Assembly: GCF_003985125.1 (NCBI RefSeq) | Contig: NZ_ML133567.1 | Location: 372,001-436,000 of the forward strand | Direction: 5' to 3' | DNA: 64,000 bases | Source of the DNA: Rhizobium phaseoli | GTDB taxonomy: Bacteria; Pseudomonadota; Alphaproteobacteria; Rhizobiales; Rhizobiaceae | Part shown: positions 25,001 through 34,633 of the stretch, one piece after another | Numbering within the stretch: the first letter of the stretch is position 1 | Layout: each line of letters begins with the position of its first letter | Notes under the pieces: model-generated | Databases searched by the model: none | Seen by the model: only the letters and a program-made list of their open reading frames with translations | What the model was told of the DNA's origin: nothing | Program-made: the position numbers and the translations under genes

Positions 25001-26814
25001 GCCTCGTCGCCGCCTTCGACCACCGCGACATCATCATCGATCCTGATCCCGACATGGAAAAGACGCTGGCAGAACGTCAGCGGCTCTTCGACCTGCCGCG
25101 CTCGAGCTGGCAGGATTTCGACAAAAGCGTGCTCTCCAAGGGTGCGATGATCATTTCCCGCGCGGCGAAATCAGTGACGCTGACGCCGGAAGCAGTTGCT
25201 GCGATCGGCATCGACAAAGCCGTGGCGACACCCTTCGAGATCATGACGGCGATCCTAAAGAGCCCGGTTGATCTGCTGTGGTTCGGCGGCATCGGCACCT
25301 ATGTGAAAGCGTCGTCCGAAACCGATACCGAAGTCGGCGATCGCGCCAACGATCCGATCCGCATTACCGCGGCGGAGGTCCGCGCCAAGGTGATCGGCGA
25401 GGGTGCAAACCTCGGCGTCACCCAGAAGGGCCGTATCGCCTACGGTCTCAACGGCGGGCGCTGCAATTCCGACGCCATCGACAACTCGGCCGGCGTCAAC
25501 ACCTCGGACGTCGAGGTCAACATCAAGATCGCGCTGGCGGCGGCCATGCATGATGGGCGGCTGACGCGGGCAAAGCGCGACCAGCTGCTTTCGTCGATGA
25601 CTAGCGAAGTGGCAGCCCTCGTGCTGCGCAACAACTACCTCCAGTCGCTGGCGATCTCGCTGACGGAGCGCAAGGGCACGGCGAACGGCCTGGAACTCGG
25701 CCGCTTCATGAGCGTGCTCGAGGCCGCCGGTCAGCTGAACCGCAAGGTTGAGACCTTGCCCGACGACCAGACCCTCGCCGAACGTTATACCGCCGGCAAG
25801 CCGCTGACGCGGCCGGAAATCGGCGTTCTGGTGTCCTACGCCAAGATCGTGCTCTTCGATGCGCTCGCCGCCAGCGATCTGCCCGACGACCCCTATTTTG
25901 CCGCGACGCTGTCGAATTATTTCCCCGTCAAGATGCAGAAGTCGAACGCCGGCGATATCGCCGGCCATCGCTTGCGGCGAGAGATCGTCGCAACCGTGCT
26001 TGCCAACGAAGCGATCAATCGCGGCGGGCCGAGCTTCACCGTCGCCATGATGGACGCGACGGCGGCTTCTGCGCCGGAAGTGGTGCGCGCCGCAATCGTT
26101 GCCCGCGACGGTTTCGACCTCACCCGGCTCTGGGCCGAGACGGATGCGCTCGATGGCAAAATTTCGGGCGAGCTGCAGAACCGCATCTACGAGGAAATCA
26201 GCCACAGCTTTATCGTGCTGACGCGCCTGCTGTTGAAAACCGCCATGACCAGGGCGGACATGGCCGAGGTCATTAGCCGACTGCAGGCAGCCCTGAAGAA
26301 GCTGAGGCCGGCTTTCGTCGAACAGGCGGCCGGCGATGCCGCGGCCCGGCAGGCAGAATATGCCCAAGGGGGCGTACCGGAAAAGCTCACGGCCGAAATC
26401 GCCAACCTCCAGAGCTTCGCGCTGGTACCGGAGATTATGCAGATTGCCGAGCGCACCGGCGAGCCGCTGGTGCGTGCGGCCGAAAATTATTTCGCAGTGT
26501 CGAAGACCTTCCGGATCGCCCGGCTGCTGGCGGCCGGCGGCCGGATCCTCACCTCCGATCACTACGAAAACCTGGCCCTTGCCCGCAGCATCGACCAGAT
26601 CGCCAGCGCCCGGCGCGACATTGTCATCTCGGCCCTTTCGGACCACGGCAAGGAGAAGCTGCCCGTCCAGGCCTGGCATGCGCAGGATCGCGTCCGCATC
26701 AATCGCATCGTCGAGGAACTTTCGAGCCTCAGCGACAGCGGCGACCCCAATCTTGCGCGCATTACCGTGGCCGCAGGCATCCTGACCGATCTTGCGCGCG
26801 ACCGGGCGAGGTGA
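22042..26814 (+). CDS. NAD-specific glutamate dehydrogenase, 180-kDa class
   Basis: A 1590-residue enzyme of the large (L-180) class that deaminates glutamate to 2-oxoglutarate with NAD+, mainly catabolic. A long ACT-like N-terminal half precedes the catalytic domain. That domain has [39 protein letters not shown] (active lysine region), [20 protein letters not shown] and [17 protein letters not shown]. The start at 22042 ([12 protein letters not shown]) has GGAGG upstream. An open frame runs 249 bases further back to 21793 without family similarity. Only 24 bases separate it from the next MFS gene. Confidence 0.94.
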   Translation: [1590 protein letters not shown]

Positions 26815-26838
26815 GACAGTCCGCCAAAAAAGGAGCGG

Positions 26839-28227
26839 ATGTTGAATCGCATTGACTGGACAGGGACGCAGCCGCCAAAGGCCACGGAGAAGGGCATCTG
26901 GGGGTGGATGTTCTTCGACTGGGCGGCGCAGCCCTTCTTCACGGTGGTCACCACCTTCATCTTCGGGCCCTATTTCGTCTCGCGCCTGACCGATGACCCG
27001 GTGTCGGCTCAGGCAATGTGGAGCAACATGGCGACGATCTCCTCGGTGATCATCGCCTTGCTGTCGCCCGTTCTCGGCTCGATCGCCGACCAGTCCGGTG
27101 CACGCAAGCCCTGGATCGGTTTCTTCGCGATCATCAAGATCGCCAGTCTTTTCGGCCTGTGGTTCGCAGCCCCCGGCTCACCGGTCCTCTATCCCGTGAT
27201 CTTCATGATCCTCGCCTCGATTTCGGCCGAGTTTTCAATCGTTTTCAACGATTCAATGATGCCGCGGCTGGTCGCCAAGCACGAGGTCGGCAAGCTTTCC
27301 AACACCGCCTGGGGGCTTGGTTATCTCGGCGGCATGATCGTGCTGATTGCCGTCGTCACGCTTCTGGCGGCAAGCCCGGAAAGCGGCAAGACGATTCTCG
27401 GCCTCGATCCGCTCTTCGGCCTTGATCCCAGGACCGGTCAGGATGCGCGCATCACCGGGCCGATCTCGGCCGTCTGGTACCTGATCTTCATCCTGCCGAT
27501 GTTCTTCTTCACGCCCGATGTCGGCAGAGGCCTGCCCTTCGGCACCGCCATCCGCGCCGGCCTGCGGGAGCTCAGGAACACCCTCGGCGAACTCAAAGAG
27601 CGGCGCGGCATCCTAAAATTCTTGATTGCCCGCATGATCTATCAGGATGGCGTCAACGGCCTGCTGATCCTCGGCGGCGTCTTTGCCGCCGGCATGTTCG
27701 GCTGGGCGACGATCGAGATCGGCCTTTACGGCATCATCCTCAACGTTGTCGCCATCTTCGGCTGCCTGATCGCCGGCCGGATCGACAAGGGCGTCGGTTC
27801 GAAGGTGACCGTCGTCATCAGCCTTACCATGCTGCTTCTCGCCACCATCGGCATCATCTCGACCGGGCCGGGCTACACGCTGTTCGGCCTGATGGCGCTG
27901 CCGACAACCGATTCCGGCGGCCTCTTCGGCACCGCGGCGGAAAAGGCCTATATCCTTTATGGCCTGCTGATCGGGCTCGCCTTCGGGCCGGTGCAGGCCT
28001 CGTCGCGCTCCTATCTCGCCCGCAGCGTCAGCCTGGAGGAAGCCGGCCGCTACTTCGGCATTTACGCCCTGTCAGGGCGCGCCACGAGCTTCATGGCGAC
28101 GCTGCTCTTCTCGCTGGTGACCTATATCAGCGGCTCACCGCGGCTCGGAATGGCGACGCTGGTCCTGTTCCTCGCCGGCGGTCTGGTCCTGTTGGTCCGC
28201 ACGCCCTACCCGGCCGACCGGGCATAG
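26839..28227 (+). CDS. MFS transporter, UMF1/Atg22-like
   Basis: A 462-residue membrane protein with about 12 helices. The opening GIWGWMFFDWAAQPFFTVVTTFIFGPYF and the SVLGSIADQSGARKPWI-like loop, together with PVQASSRSYLARSVSLEEAGRYFGIYALSGR near the end, are typical of the Atg22/UMF1 branch of the major facilitator superfamily. Substrates of bacterial members are mostly unknown (amino acids are suspected from the yeast vacuolar homologue). AGGAG precedes the ATG. It is 24 bases after the glutamate dehydrogenase gene and probably co-transcribed with it. Confidence 0.85.
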   Translation: MLNRIDWTGTQPPKATEKGIWGWMFFDWAAQPFFTVVTTFIFGPYFVSRLTDDPVSAQAMWSNMATISSVIIALLSPVLGSIADQSGARKPWIGFFAIIKIASLFGLWFAAPGSPVLYPVIFMILASISAEFSIVFNDSMMPRLVAKHEVGKLSNTAWGLGYLGGMIVLIAVVTLLAASPESGKTILGLDPLFGLDPRTGQDARITGPISAVWYLIFILPMFFFTPDVGRGLPFGTAIRAGLRELRNTLGELKERRGILKFLIARMIYQDGVNGLLILGGVFAAGMFGWATIEIGLYGIILNVVAIFGCLIAGRIDKGVGSKVTVVISLTMLLLATIGIISTGPGYTLFGLMALPTTDSGGLFGTAAEKAYILYGLLIGLAFGPVQASSRSYLARSVSLEEAGRYFGIYALSGRATSFMATLLFSLVTYISGSPRLGMATLVLFLAGGLVLLVRTPYPADRA

Positions 28228-28254
28228 GAATGCCCGGTCATTTCCGACACTTCT

Positions 28255-29871
28255 TCAGTGCCGGAAGTGGCGCATGCCGGTAAAAACCATGGCGATGCCG
28301 TGTTCATTGGCGGCATCGATGACCTCTTGATCACGCATTGAGCCGCCCGGCTGGATGACCGCCGTCGCGCCTGCGGCAATCATCGACAGGAGCCCGTCGG
28401 CAAACGGCAGGAAAGCTTCCGAGGCAACGGCCGAACCTTTGGTCATCGGCACCGCAAGGCCGAGCGCCTTGGCGGCCTCTTCGGCCTTCAGCGCGGCGAT
28501 GCGGGCCGAATCGACCCGGCTCATCTGGCCGGCGCCAATCCCGGCCGTCTGGCCGTCCTTGGCGTAGACGACGGCATTCGATTTGACATGTTTGCCGACC
28601 TTGAAGGCGAACTTCATGTCCTCGAGCTCCTGGCTCGTCGGCGCACGCTTGGTAACGACCTTGAGCTCCAGATCCTCGACCATGCCATTGTCACGGCTCT
28701 GGACAAGCAGGCCGCCGGAAACGGTCTTCGCCGTCAGCCCTGCAATGCGCGGGTCGGGCAGGCCGCCGGCCGACAGCAGCCTGAGGTTCGGTTTGCGGGC
28801 GACGATCGCCTTTGCCTCTTCGGTGACATCGGGGGCGATGATCACCTCGGTGAAGAGCTTGACGATCTCTTCGGCCGTTTCGGCGTCCAAGATCTGGTTG
28901 AGCGCGATGATGCCGCCGAAAGCGGAAACGGAATCGCAGGCAAGCGCCCGCTGATAGGCTTCGACCAGGCTCGAACCGGTGGCGACGCCGCAGGGATTGG
29001 CGTGCTTGATGATGGCGCAGGCCGGCGCCTTTTCCGGCAAGAACTCGGCGACGAGCTCATAAGCGGCGTCGGTATCGTTGATGTTGTTATAGGAGAGCTG
29101 TTTGCCCTGGAGAAGGACAGCCGTCGAAACACCCGGGCGTTTCTCGCCGGTCACGTAGAAGGCGGCCTTCTGGTGCGGGTTTTCGCCGTAGCGCATCTCT
29201 TCCTTGAGGACGCCGCCGATGACGCGGTGGCGCGGCGTGTCGATCGACAGCGCTTCGGCAAACCAGTTGGAAATCGCAGCGTCATAGGCCGCGGTGCGGG
29301 CATAGGCCTTGGCGGCCATGCGCTGGCGGAAGGCATAACCCGTCTTGCCGGCATTGGCCGAAAGCTGCTCCTTGAACTCGGCGTAATCGTTGGGGTCGGT
29401 CAGAATGGTCACATAGGCGTGGTTCTTGGCCGATGCCCGGATCATCGCCGGACCGCCAATATCGATATTCTCGACGGTCGTCGGATAATCGCCGCCGGCC
29501 GCGCGCACCTCTTCGAAGGGATAGAGGTTGATGACGGCCAGATCGATACCCTCGATGCCGTGCTTCTTCATCGCTTCCTGGTGCTCGCTGTCATCACGGA
29601 TCGCCAGCAGGCCGCCATGCACGGTCGGGTGCAGCGTCTTGACGCGGCCATCCATGATCTCCGGAAAACCGGTGATGTCGGAGACATCGGTGACGGCGAG
29701 ACCGGCGGCAGCGATCGCCTTGTAGGTGCCTCCGGTCGACAGCAGGCGCACGCCTCGTTCAGACAAGGCCTGGGCGAGCTCGACGATGCCGGTCTTGTCG
29801 AACACGGAGAGGAGCGCGGTCTTGATTTCGACCTTGTCCGGGGCGGGGATTTTCTTGGAAATGACGGCCAT
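28255..29871 (-). CDS. purH: Bifunctional AICAR transformylase / IMP cyclohydrolase
   Basis: A 538-residue enzyme performing the last two steps of IMP synthesis. The N-terminal cyclohydrolase domain has [32 protein letters not shown] and [17 protein letters not shown]. The C-terminal transformylase domain has the catalytic [13 protein letters not shown] and SDAFFPFxDG-like [12 protein letters not shown] with ending [11 protein letters not shown]. Length is standard. It is the last gene of the leftward htpX-rsmB-heparinase-purH run. Confidence 0.96.
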   Translation of the reverse strand: MAVISKKIPAPDKVEIKTALLSVFDKTGIVELAQALSERGVRLLSTGGTYKAIAAAGLAVTDVSDITGFPEIMDGRVKTLHPTVHGGLLAIRDDSEHQEAMKKHGIEGIDLAVINLYPFEEVRAAGGDYPTTVENIDIGGPAMIRASAKNHAYVTILTDPNDYAEFKEQLSANAGKTGYAFRQRMAAKAYARTAAYDAAISNWFAEALSIDTPRHRVIGGVLKEEMRYGENPHQKAAFYVTGEKRPGVSTAVLLQGKQLSYNNINDTDAAYELVAEFLPEKAPACAIIKHANPCGVATGSSLVEAYQRALACDSVSAFGGIIALNQILDAETAEEIVKLFTEVIIAPDVTEEAKAIVARKPNLRLLSAGGLPDPRIAGLTAKTVSGGLLVQSRDNGMVEDLELKVVTKRAPTSQELEDMKFAFKVGKHVKSNAVVYAKDGQTAGIGAGQMSRVDSARIAALKAEEAAKALGLAVPMTKGSAVASEAFLPFADGLLSMIAAGATAVIQPGGSMRDQEVIDAANEHGIAMVFTGMRHFRH

Positions 29872-29943
29872 GAACTTTCTCCGTTCGGGCTTCGGTTCTG
29901 CTTGCGCCGCGTTAGCACAGCTTCGCCGCCGCGCAAACAGGCG

Positions 29944-31617
29944 CTACCCCTTGCGGGATAAAAACCAGCGGATTTCCATCTTCTGGGCAAGATCGAAGTC
30001 GATCTCGATCTGGTCCGAGCCGCAAATGCCGGAGCTGTCGGCGAAGAAAATGTCCTCGGAAATCAGCACTTCGTTGCCGGGGGCGGAAAACAGCCAGCTT
30101 TCGCCATCCGGCGCCGTCAGCAGCACCGATTCCCCGTCACTCTGCTGCAGCACGATCGAAGGATGGATATGAAACCGGGCGACCGCCTTTACGGGCTCGT
30201 CGCTGTCATATCCCTCGCGAACGACCAGCCGATCGTGGCCCGTCACGATCGAGCCCGCGACATTGAGTGTCAGCTCACGCTCGTGCAGCACGCCGAATGT
30301 TCTCACATAACCGTCATGGCTGAGCTTGATGCCGTCGCGTCCATCCTCCGTTTCCACACGCTCGACGGTCACCGTCCGCACCGGTTCGGTGATCGCGTGG
30401 TTGAGGAAGGGCGAGAGGGAAAAGCGGCTGGACGAGGTGTCGTTGAGGATGACGGTCGAATGCGCCGCGGTCGTGCGCGCCATCTGCACATAACGGTGCC
30501 CGGCGAATTTCGGCGAGCCGGAATTGACGATGAAGCGATGGCGGCCCGACGACATCTCGAAGGAGAGGCTGCCGGCATGTGCCGTGCGCAGCGCGCCGCC
30601 CGAGGGCGGCGTGCCGGTATCGGCAATGATGATTGTCTTGCCTCCGGCAAGCCGCTGATAGCGCGACTGCGGCAAAGCCTTGAACGGCTGACCGGCGGTC
30701 TCGTCATATCTCAGCACCGACATCAGCTCGTTGGCGAGCGTCGAGGTCGCGCCGTTGAAAAGCGCCAGGTCCCCATCCTGATGGCGGAAGAATCGCAAGG
30801 CCGGATACATGCGGTCGATGCCGGAGATCAGCTTCTGCGGCAGATCATGGCCGAGATTGACATAGGTCTGCCTGAGCGGCAGCAGATCGAGCAGCAGTTC
30901 CAGGCCGACGCGCGGATTGCGCGAGATATGGCCGCCATCCGGCAGAATCTGGCTATCGAATTCGCGGTCGAGCGCCTGCGCCGCCTTTCTGAGTGTGGAT
31001 GCGCGGGCCGGCATGGCGACGGAGGCCATGGCGAGCGCGATGCGCAGGCGAAACAGCTCCAGGCCGCCGAGCGTGTAAGGCGCCATGCGGTGCAGGAATC
31101 GCACCTGGAATGCCAGCGATTTCATGAAACGCCGGTAAAAGCCGCGGTCGGCGTTCTGCAGCACCACGGGCGAATGCGACAGCCAGGCAATGACGCGCTG
31201 GGCGGTGACGTCGGTGTCCCAGGCAATTCCTTCCATGCGGCCGGCATGGATCGAGAGCCAGCTGTCGACGATCGTGCGGGCGGCGGAGGCGCTGCGTTCC
31301 GTCTTGTGGGCGCGCATATGCCGGAGCCAGCCGAAGCTGTGCAGGCGGATCGCAAAGGGCCGCGAGGGCAGGGTGAAGGTGAAGGGCGATTTGCCGTTCG
31401 TTTCCAGCATGCGCCCGGCCAGCAGAAATCGGCCGTTCAAAATTTCGTCGGCCACATGCGGATCGATACCGCGAAGATCGGTCGGCGCAACGATCAGGCG
31501 CTCGGGCACCTTGATCGAATGGCGAAAGAGCTTCAGGCGCAGCAACGCGACGCGGCGCAAGGCGCGCCGCCAAGCTTCCCGAACATACATGCTCGCAAAA
31601 CGCCGACCGGACTGCAT
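29944..31617 (-). CDS. Heparinase II/III-family protein
   Basis: About 557 residues (548 if the ATG at 31590 is used). An N-terminal alpha/alpha-toroid part with GRFLLAGRMLETNGKSPFTF, WLSHSPVVLQNADRGFYRRF and LPDGGHISRNPRVGLELLLDLLPLRQTY precedes a beta-sandwich part with TGTPPSGGALRTAHAGSLSF and SGSPKFAGHRYVQMARTTAAHSTV. These are family features of heparinase II/III-like polysaccharide lyases. I see no signal peptide, which is odd for a polysaccharide lyase. Neither start has a convincing ribosome site. The substrate is unknown. It lies 72 bases upstream of purH in the same direction. Confidence 0.85.
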   Translation of the reverse strand: MQSGRRFASMYVREAWRRALRRVALLRLKLFRHSIKVPERLIVAPTDLRGIDPHVADEILNGRFLLAGRMLETNGKSPFTFTLPSRPFAIRLHSFGWLRHMRAHKTERSASAARTIVDSWLSIHAGRMEGIAWDTDVTAQRVIAWLSHSPVVLQNADRGFYRRFMKSLAFQVRFLHRMAPYTLGGLELFRLRIALAMASVAMPARASTLRKAAQALDREFDSQILPDGGHISRNPRVGLELLLDLLPLRQTYVNLGHDLPQKLISGIDRMYPALRFFRHQDGDLALFNGATSTLANELMSVLRYDETAGQPFKALPQSRYQRLAGGKTIIIADTGTPPSGGALRTAHAGSLSFEMSSGRHRFIVNSGSPKFAGHRYVQMARTTAAHSTVILNDTSSSRFSLSPFLNHAITEPVRTVTVERVETEDGRDGIKLSHDGYVRTFGVLHERELTLNVAGSIVTGHDRLVVREGYDSDEPVKAVARFHIHPSIVLQQSDGESVLLTAPDGESWLFSAPGNEVLISEDIFFADSSGICGSDQIEIDFDLAQKMEIRWFLSRKG

Positions 31618-31821
31618 ATTCTATTGTCTATTGACCCTCGTGGTTAAGAATAGGTGAAAAGCGGCCGATTTCATCGCCCGCAATGAATTAATTCGTGACA
31701 AAGTTCGAATATACGCAAATTACTGCATTTCAGTTGAGATCATTCGACGGTTCACAACGCACCGTAGCGATGATGCGAGGATTTCAAATCTCCGCATGGT
31801 TGCGCCGACGTTTGAGCTTGA

Positions 31822-33222
31822 TCAGCCCGTTCGCCGCAGCACGGCCGCGTAAAAGCCGTCCAGACCGGAGGCAATGCCCTCAGGCATTTTCAGCATGGTC
31901 GGAAGCGTGCGGAATTCGCCAAGCGGCGTGATCGCCGCTTCGAGGCCGGGCCAGTCGCCTGCACTGATCGCAACGCGCTCGATTGCATCCGTATCGGAAA
32001 GGACCCGGGCGACGACCTCCTCGCCCTCGGCGGGATCGAGCGAGCAATTCGAAAACACCAGCGTGCCCAAGGGCTTCAGCAGGGTGAGCGCATGGCGCAG
32101 CAACCGCTCCTGCAGCGCCGCCAGCCTGGCGATATCCTCCGGCCCCTTGGTCCATAGCACGTCGGGGTGCCGGCGCGTCGTGCCGGTGGAGGAGCAGGGG
32201 GCGTCGAGCAGGATCGCATCGAAACCTTCGGCCGGCTTGAACGTCGTCAGGTCTGCTACGACCGTTTCCGCCTTGAGGCCAAGCCGGTCGAGATTGGAGC
32301 GCAGCCGTCTTAGCCGGCTTTCCGACTGATCGAGGGCGGTGACGGTGCCGCCAGCAAGGATGAGCTGTGCCGTCTTGCCGCCGGGCGCAGCACAGAGATC
32401 GGCCGCCCGTTTGCCGGAGAGATCACCGAAAAGCCTGGCCGGAATGCTTGCCGCTGCATCCTGCACCCACCAGGCGCCCTCATCGAACCCCTCGAGCGAT
32501 GGAATGCCGCCATCGAAAGCGGCGAGCCGCACGCCGCCGGTGGGCAGGGCAACGCCGTTCAGCCGCTTTGCCCAGCCTTCGGCGTCGGATTTGACGGTCA
32601 GATCGATCGCCGCCGGTTCGAGCTGCGATTGCGAGATCGCCAGCGCTGCGTCGCGGCCATAGGCCTTTTCCAGCCGTGCAAGGAACCAGGACGGCATCGG
32701 CGCGACCTTGCCGATCTCTGCCAGCACCGCGTCTTTTTCGCGGCCGAGCCGGCGCAGCACGGCATTGACCAGCTTGGCAAAACGGCGATTGCGCGGATCC
32801 TGATTGGCCTGCTCGACGGCAAGATCGACGGCCGAATGATCCGGCACGTCGAGATAGAGAATTTGTGCAGCACCGATCGACAGCACGTGATGCAGCGCCC
32901 GCGCGCCCTCCGGCAGCGGCGATTCCAGCAGCGAGGCGATGGCCGCATCGATACGCGGCAGATGGCGCAGCGTCGTGTTCAGAATGGCGCGGACAAGCGC
33001 CCGGTCGCTTTCACCGAGCGCCTTATAGGCAGGATTGCCATGTTCGTGATCGAGAGCACCGTCGAGCGGCAGCTTGCGGTCGACGACGGCGGCGAGGATC
33101 TTTGCGGCCGCGGCCCGGGCCTGCAGGCCCGGCTTGACTGGAGCCGAGCGGCCGGCCGGCCGGTCGCTGGAGGGTTTCTGTTTACGGAATGGCTTCTTCG
33201 TGCCGTCTGAATTCAAGACCAC
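31822..33222 (-). CDS. rsmB: 16S rRNA m5C967 methyltransferase (RsmB/NOP family)
   Basis: A 466-residue SAM enzyme. An N-terminal NusB-like RNA-binding region (about 35-165) is followed by the methyltransferase domain with [20 protein letters not shown] (SAM site), motif [20 protein letters not shown] (cysteine and proline of the TCT/PC type) and motif [18 protein letters not shown] with the catalytic cysteine. The start is GTG at 33222, with AAGAGG upstream, and overlaps the htpX stop by 10 bases, so translation is coupled to htpX. Confidence 0.92.
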   Translation of the reverse strand: MVLNSDGTKKPFRKQKPSSDRPAGRSAPVKPGLQARAAAAKILAAVVDRKLPLDGALDHEHGNPAYKALGESDRALVRAILNTTLRHLPRIDAAIASLLESPLPEGARALHHVLSIGAAQILYLDVPDHSAVDLAVEQANQDPRNRRFAKLVNAVLRRLGREKDAVLAEIGKVAPMPSWFLARLEKAYGRDAALAISQSQLEPAAIDLTVKSDAEGWAKRLNGVALPTGGVRLAAFDGGIPSLEGFDEGAWWVQDAAASIPARLFGDLSGKRAADLCAAPGGKTAQLILAGGTVTALDQSESRLRRLRSNLDRLGLKAETVVADLTTFKPAEGFDAILLDAPCSSTGTTRRHPDVLWTKGPEDIARLAALQERLLRHALTLLKPLGTLVFSNCSLDPAEGEEVVARVLSDTDAIERVAISAGDWPGLEAAITPLGEFRTLPTMLKMPEGIASGLDGFYAAVLRRTG

Positions 33223-34169
33223 GGACCTCTTGGCGGTTGCGAACCACCGCGACCCGTATTCGGAACAGAGCGCGATTTGCGCGTCGGATTAACAGCACGA
33301 ACCGGTCCCGTCGAGACATTCATGCCGCTTTGCGCCATCTCCTGCAGCGCAGCAATGCGGTTTTCCGTATCCGGATGCGTGGAAAAGAGATTGTCCATGC
33401 GCTCGCCGGAAAGCGGATTGATGATGAACATATGCGCCGTCGCCGGATTGCGCTCGGCATCCTCGTTCGGCACATGGGCCGCACCCCGGGCGATCTTGCC
33501 GAGCGCCGAAGCAAGCCAGAGCGGATTGCCGCAGATTTCGGCGCCGCGGCGGTCGGCCGAATATTCCCGCGTGCGGCTGATCGCCATCTGCACCAGCATG
33601 GCGGCGAGTGGCGCCACGATCATCGCGACGAGGACACCGACGAACCCGAGAGGATTGTTGTTGTTGTCACGATTGCCGCCGAAGAAGAAGGCGAAATTGC
33701 CGAGCATCGAGATCGCCCCGGCAAGCGTTGCCGTGATCGTCATCGTCAGCGTGTCGCGGTTCTGAATGTGGGCCAGCTCATGCGCCATCACGCCGGCGAC
33801 CTCCTCCGGAGACAGTGCCTGGAGAAGACCCGTCGAGGCGGCGACGGCGGCATTTTCGGGATTGCGGCCGGTGGCGAAGGCATTCGGCTGTGGGCTGTCA
33901 TAGAGATAGACCTTCGGCATCGGCAGGCCGGCATTGCGGGCGAGGTCGCGCACGATCGCAAAGAATTCCGGCGCGTTGCGCTCGTCGACCTGCTGGGCGC
34001 GATAGGCCGACAGCACCATGCGATCGGAATTCCAGTAGGAGAAGAAGTTCATGCCGGCGGCAATGAGGAATGCGATCGTCATGCCGGCCCGACCGCCGAT
34101 CAGGAAGCCGACAAACATGAAAAGCGCCGTCATGAAGGCGAGCAACATGGCAGTGCGAACGAGGTTCAT
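33213..34169 (-). CDS. htpX: HtpX-family membrane zinc metalloprotease
   Basis: A 318-residue inner-membrane M48 peptidase for quality control of membrane proteins. Two N-terminal helices (about 4-20 and 26-47), the zinc motif [15 protein letters not shown], two further hydrophobic segments and the third-ligand region [14 protein letters not shown] are all present. The start at 34169 fits the family N-terminus [22 protein letters not shown]-terminal basic tail ([17 protein letters not shown]) follows the domain. Confidence 0.94.
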   Translation of the reverse strand: MNLVRTAMLLAFMTALFMFVGFLIGGRAGMTIAFLIAAGMNFFSYWNSDRMVLSAYRAQQVDERNAPEFFAIVRDLARNAGLPMPKVYLYDSPQPNAFATGRNPENAAVAASTGLLQALSPEEVAGVMAHELAHIQNRDTLTMTITATLAGAISMLGNFAFFFGGNRDNNNNPLGFVGVLVAMIVAPLAAMLVQMAISRTREYSADRRGAEICGNPLWLASALGKIARGAAHVPNEDAERNPATAHMFIINPLSGERMDNLFSTHPDTENRIAALQEMAQSGMNVSTGPVRAVNPTRKSRSVPNTGRGGSQPPRGPWS

Positions 34170-34279
34170 TGCGAATCTCCAACTCCGATTTCGGTGCCGC
34201 AAGCTTTCAATCCCGGCGCCGGCGCATTATGATTTGGTTATTCACCAGCCATTTTCAATGTTTTCCGGCAGGAGAAGCC

Positions 34280-34504
34280 ATGCAGGACGCCGATAACGAC
34301 AATAGCCAAACGCCGAGGGCCGAAGGATCGGAACCGCCGCGCAAAATGCTGTCCCCGGCGGCCCAGCGTGCGCTTGCGGAGGCCGAGGAGCGGCGAAAAA
34401 ACCAGAAGCCGCTGGAGCTGGCGCCGGAGATCGGCGGCCGCGGCGGCGCCGAGCCGGCCCGCTTCGGCGACTACGAGATTAATGGCCGGGCGATCGATTT
34501 TTAG
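34280..34504 (+). CDS. DUF1674 protein, SDHAF4-like
   Basis: A 74-residue protein with a disordered, polar first half and the conserved end EPARFGDYEINGRAIDF, diagnostic of the DUF1674 family (homologous to the mitochondrial succinate dehydrogenase assembly factor SDHAF4/Sdh8). In bacteria the role is inferred only. GGAG sits at normal distance before the ATG at 34280. It is divergent from htpX. Confidence 0.85.
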   Translation: MQDADNDNSQTPRAEGSEPPRKMLSPAAQRALAEAEERRKNQKPLELAPEIGGRGGAEPARFGDYEINGRAIDF

Positions 34505-34591
34505 GAAGAGAGGCGCTTCGCCGGCGACCTTCTGCTCGAAGGCGCGTCCGAGCATGACGCTGCCGCAAATGCACGCGATGTGTGAAAGTGA

Positions 34592-34631
34592 AATGAGCCG
34601 CTCCGGGAACAAGACCCGGGGCGGCTCATTT
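34592..34631. terminator. Bidirectional terminator between DUF1674 gene and acs
   Basis: AATGAGCCGCTCCGGG pairs with CCCGGGGCGGCTCATT (one T-G pair), with A-rich sequence on the left and TTTTAT on the right, so it can act on both strands. It lies just past the acs stop. Confidence 0.82.
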
Positions 34632-34633
34632 TA

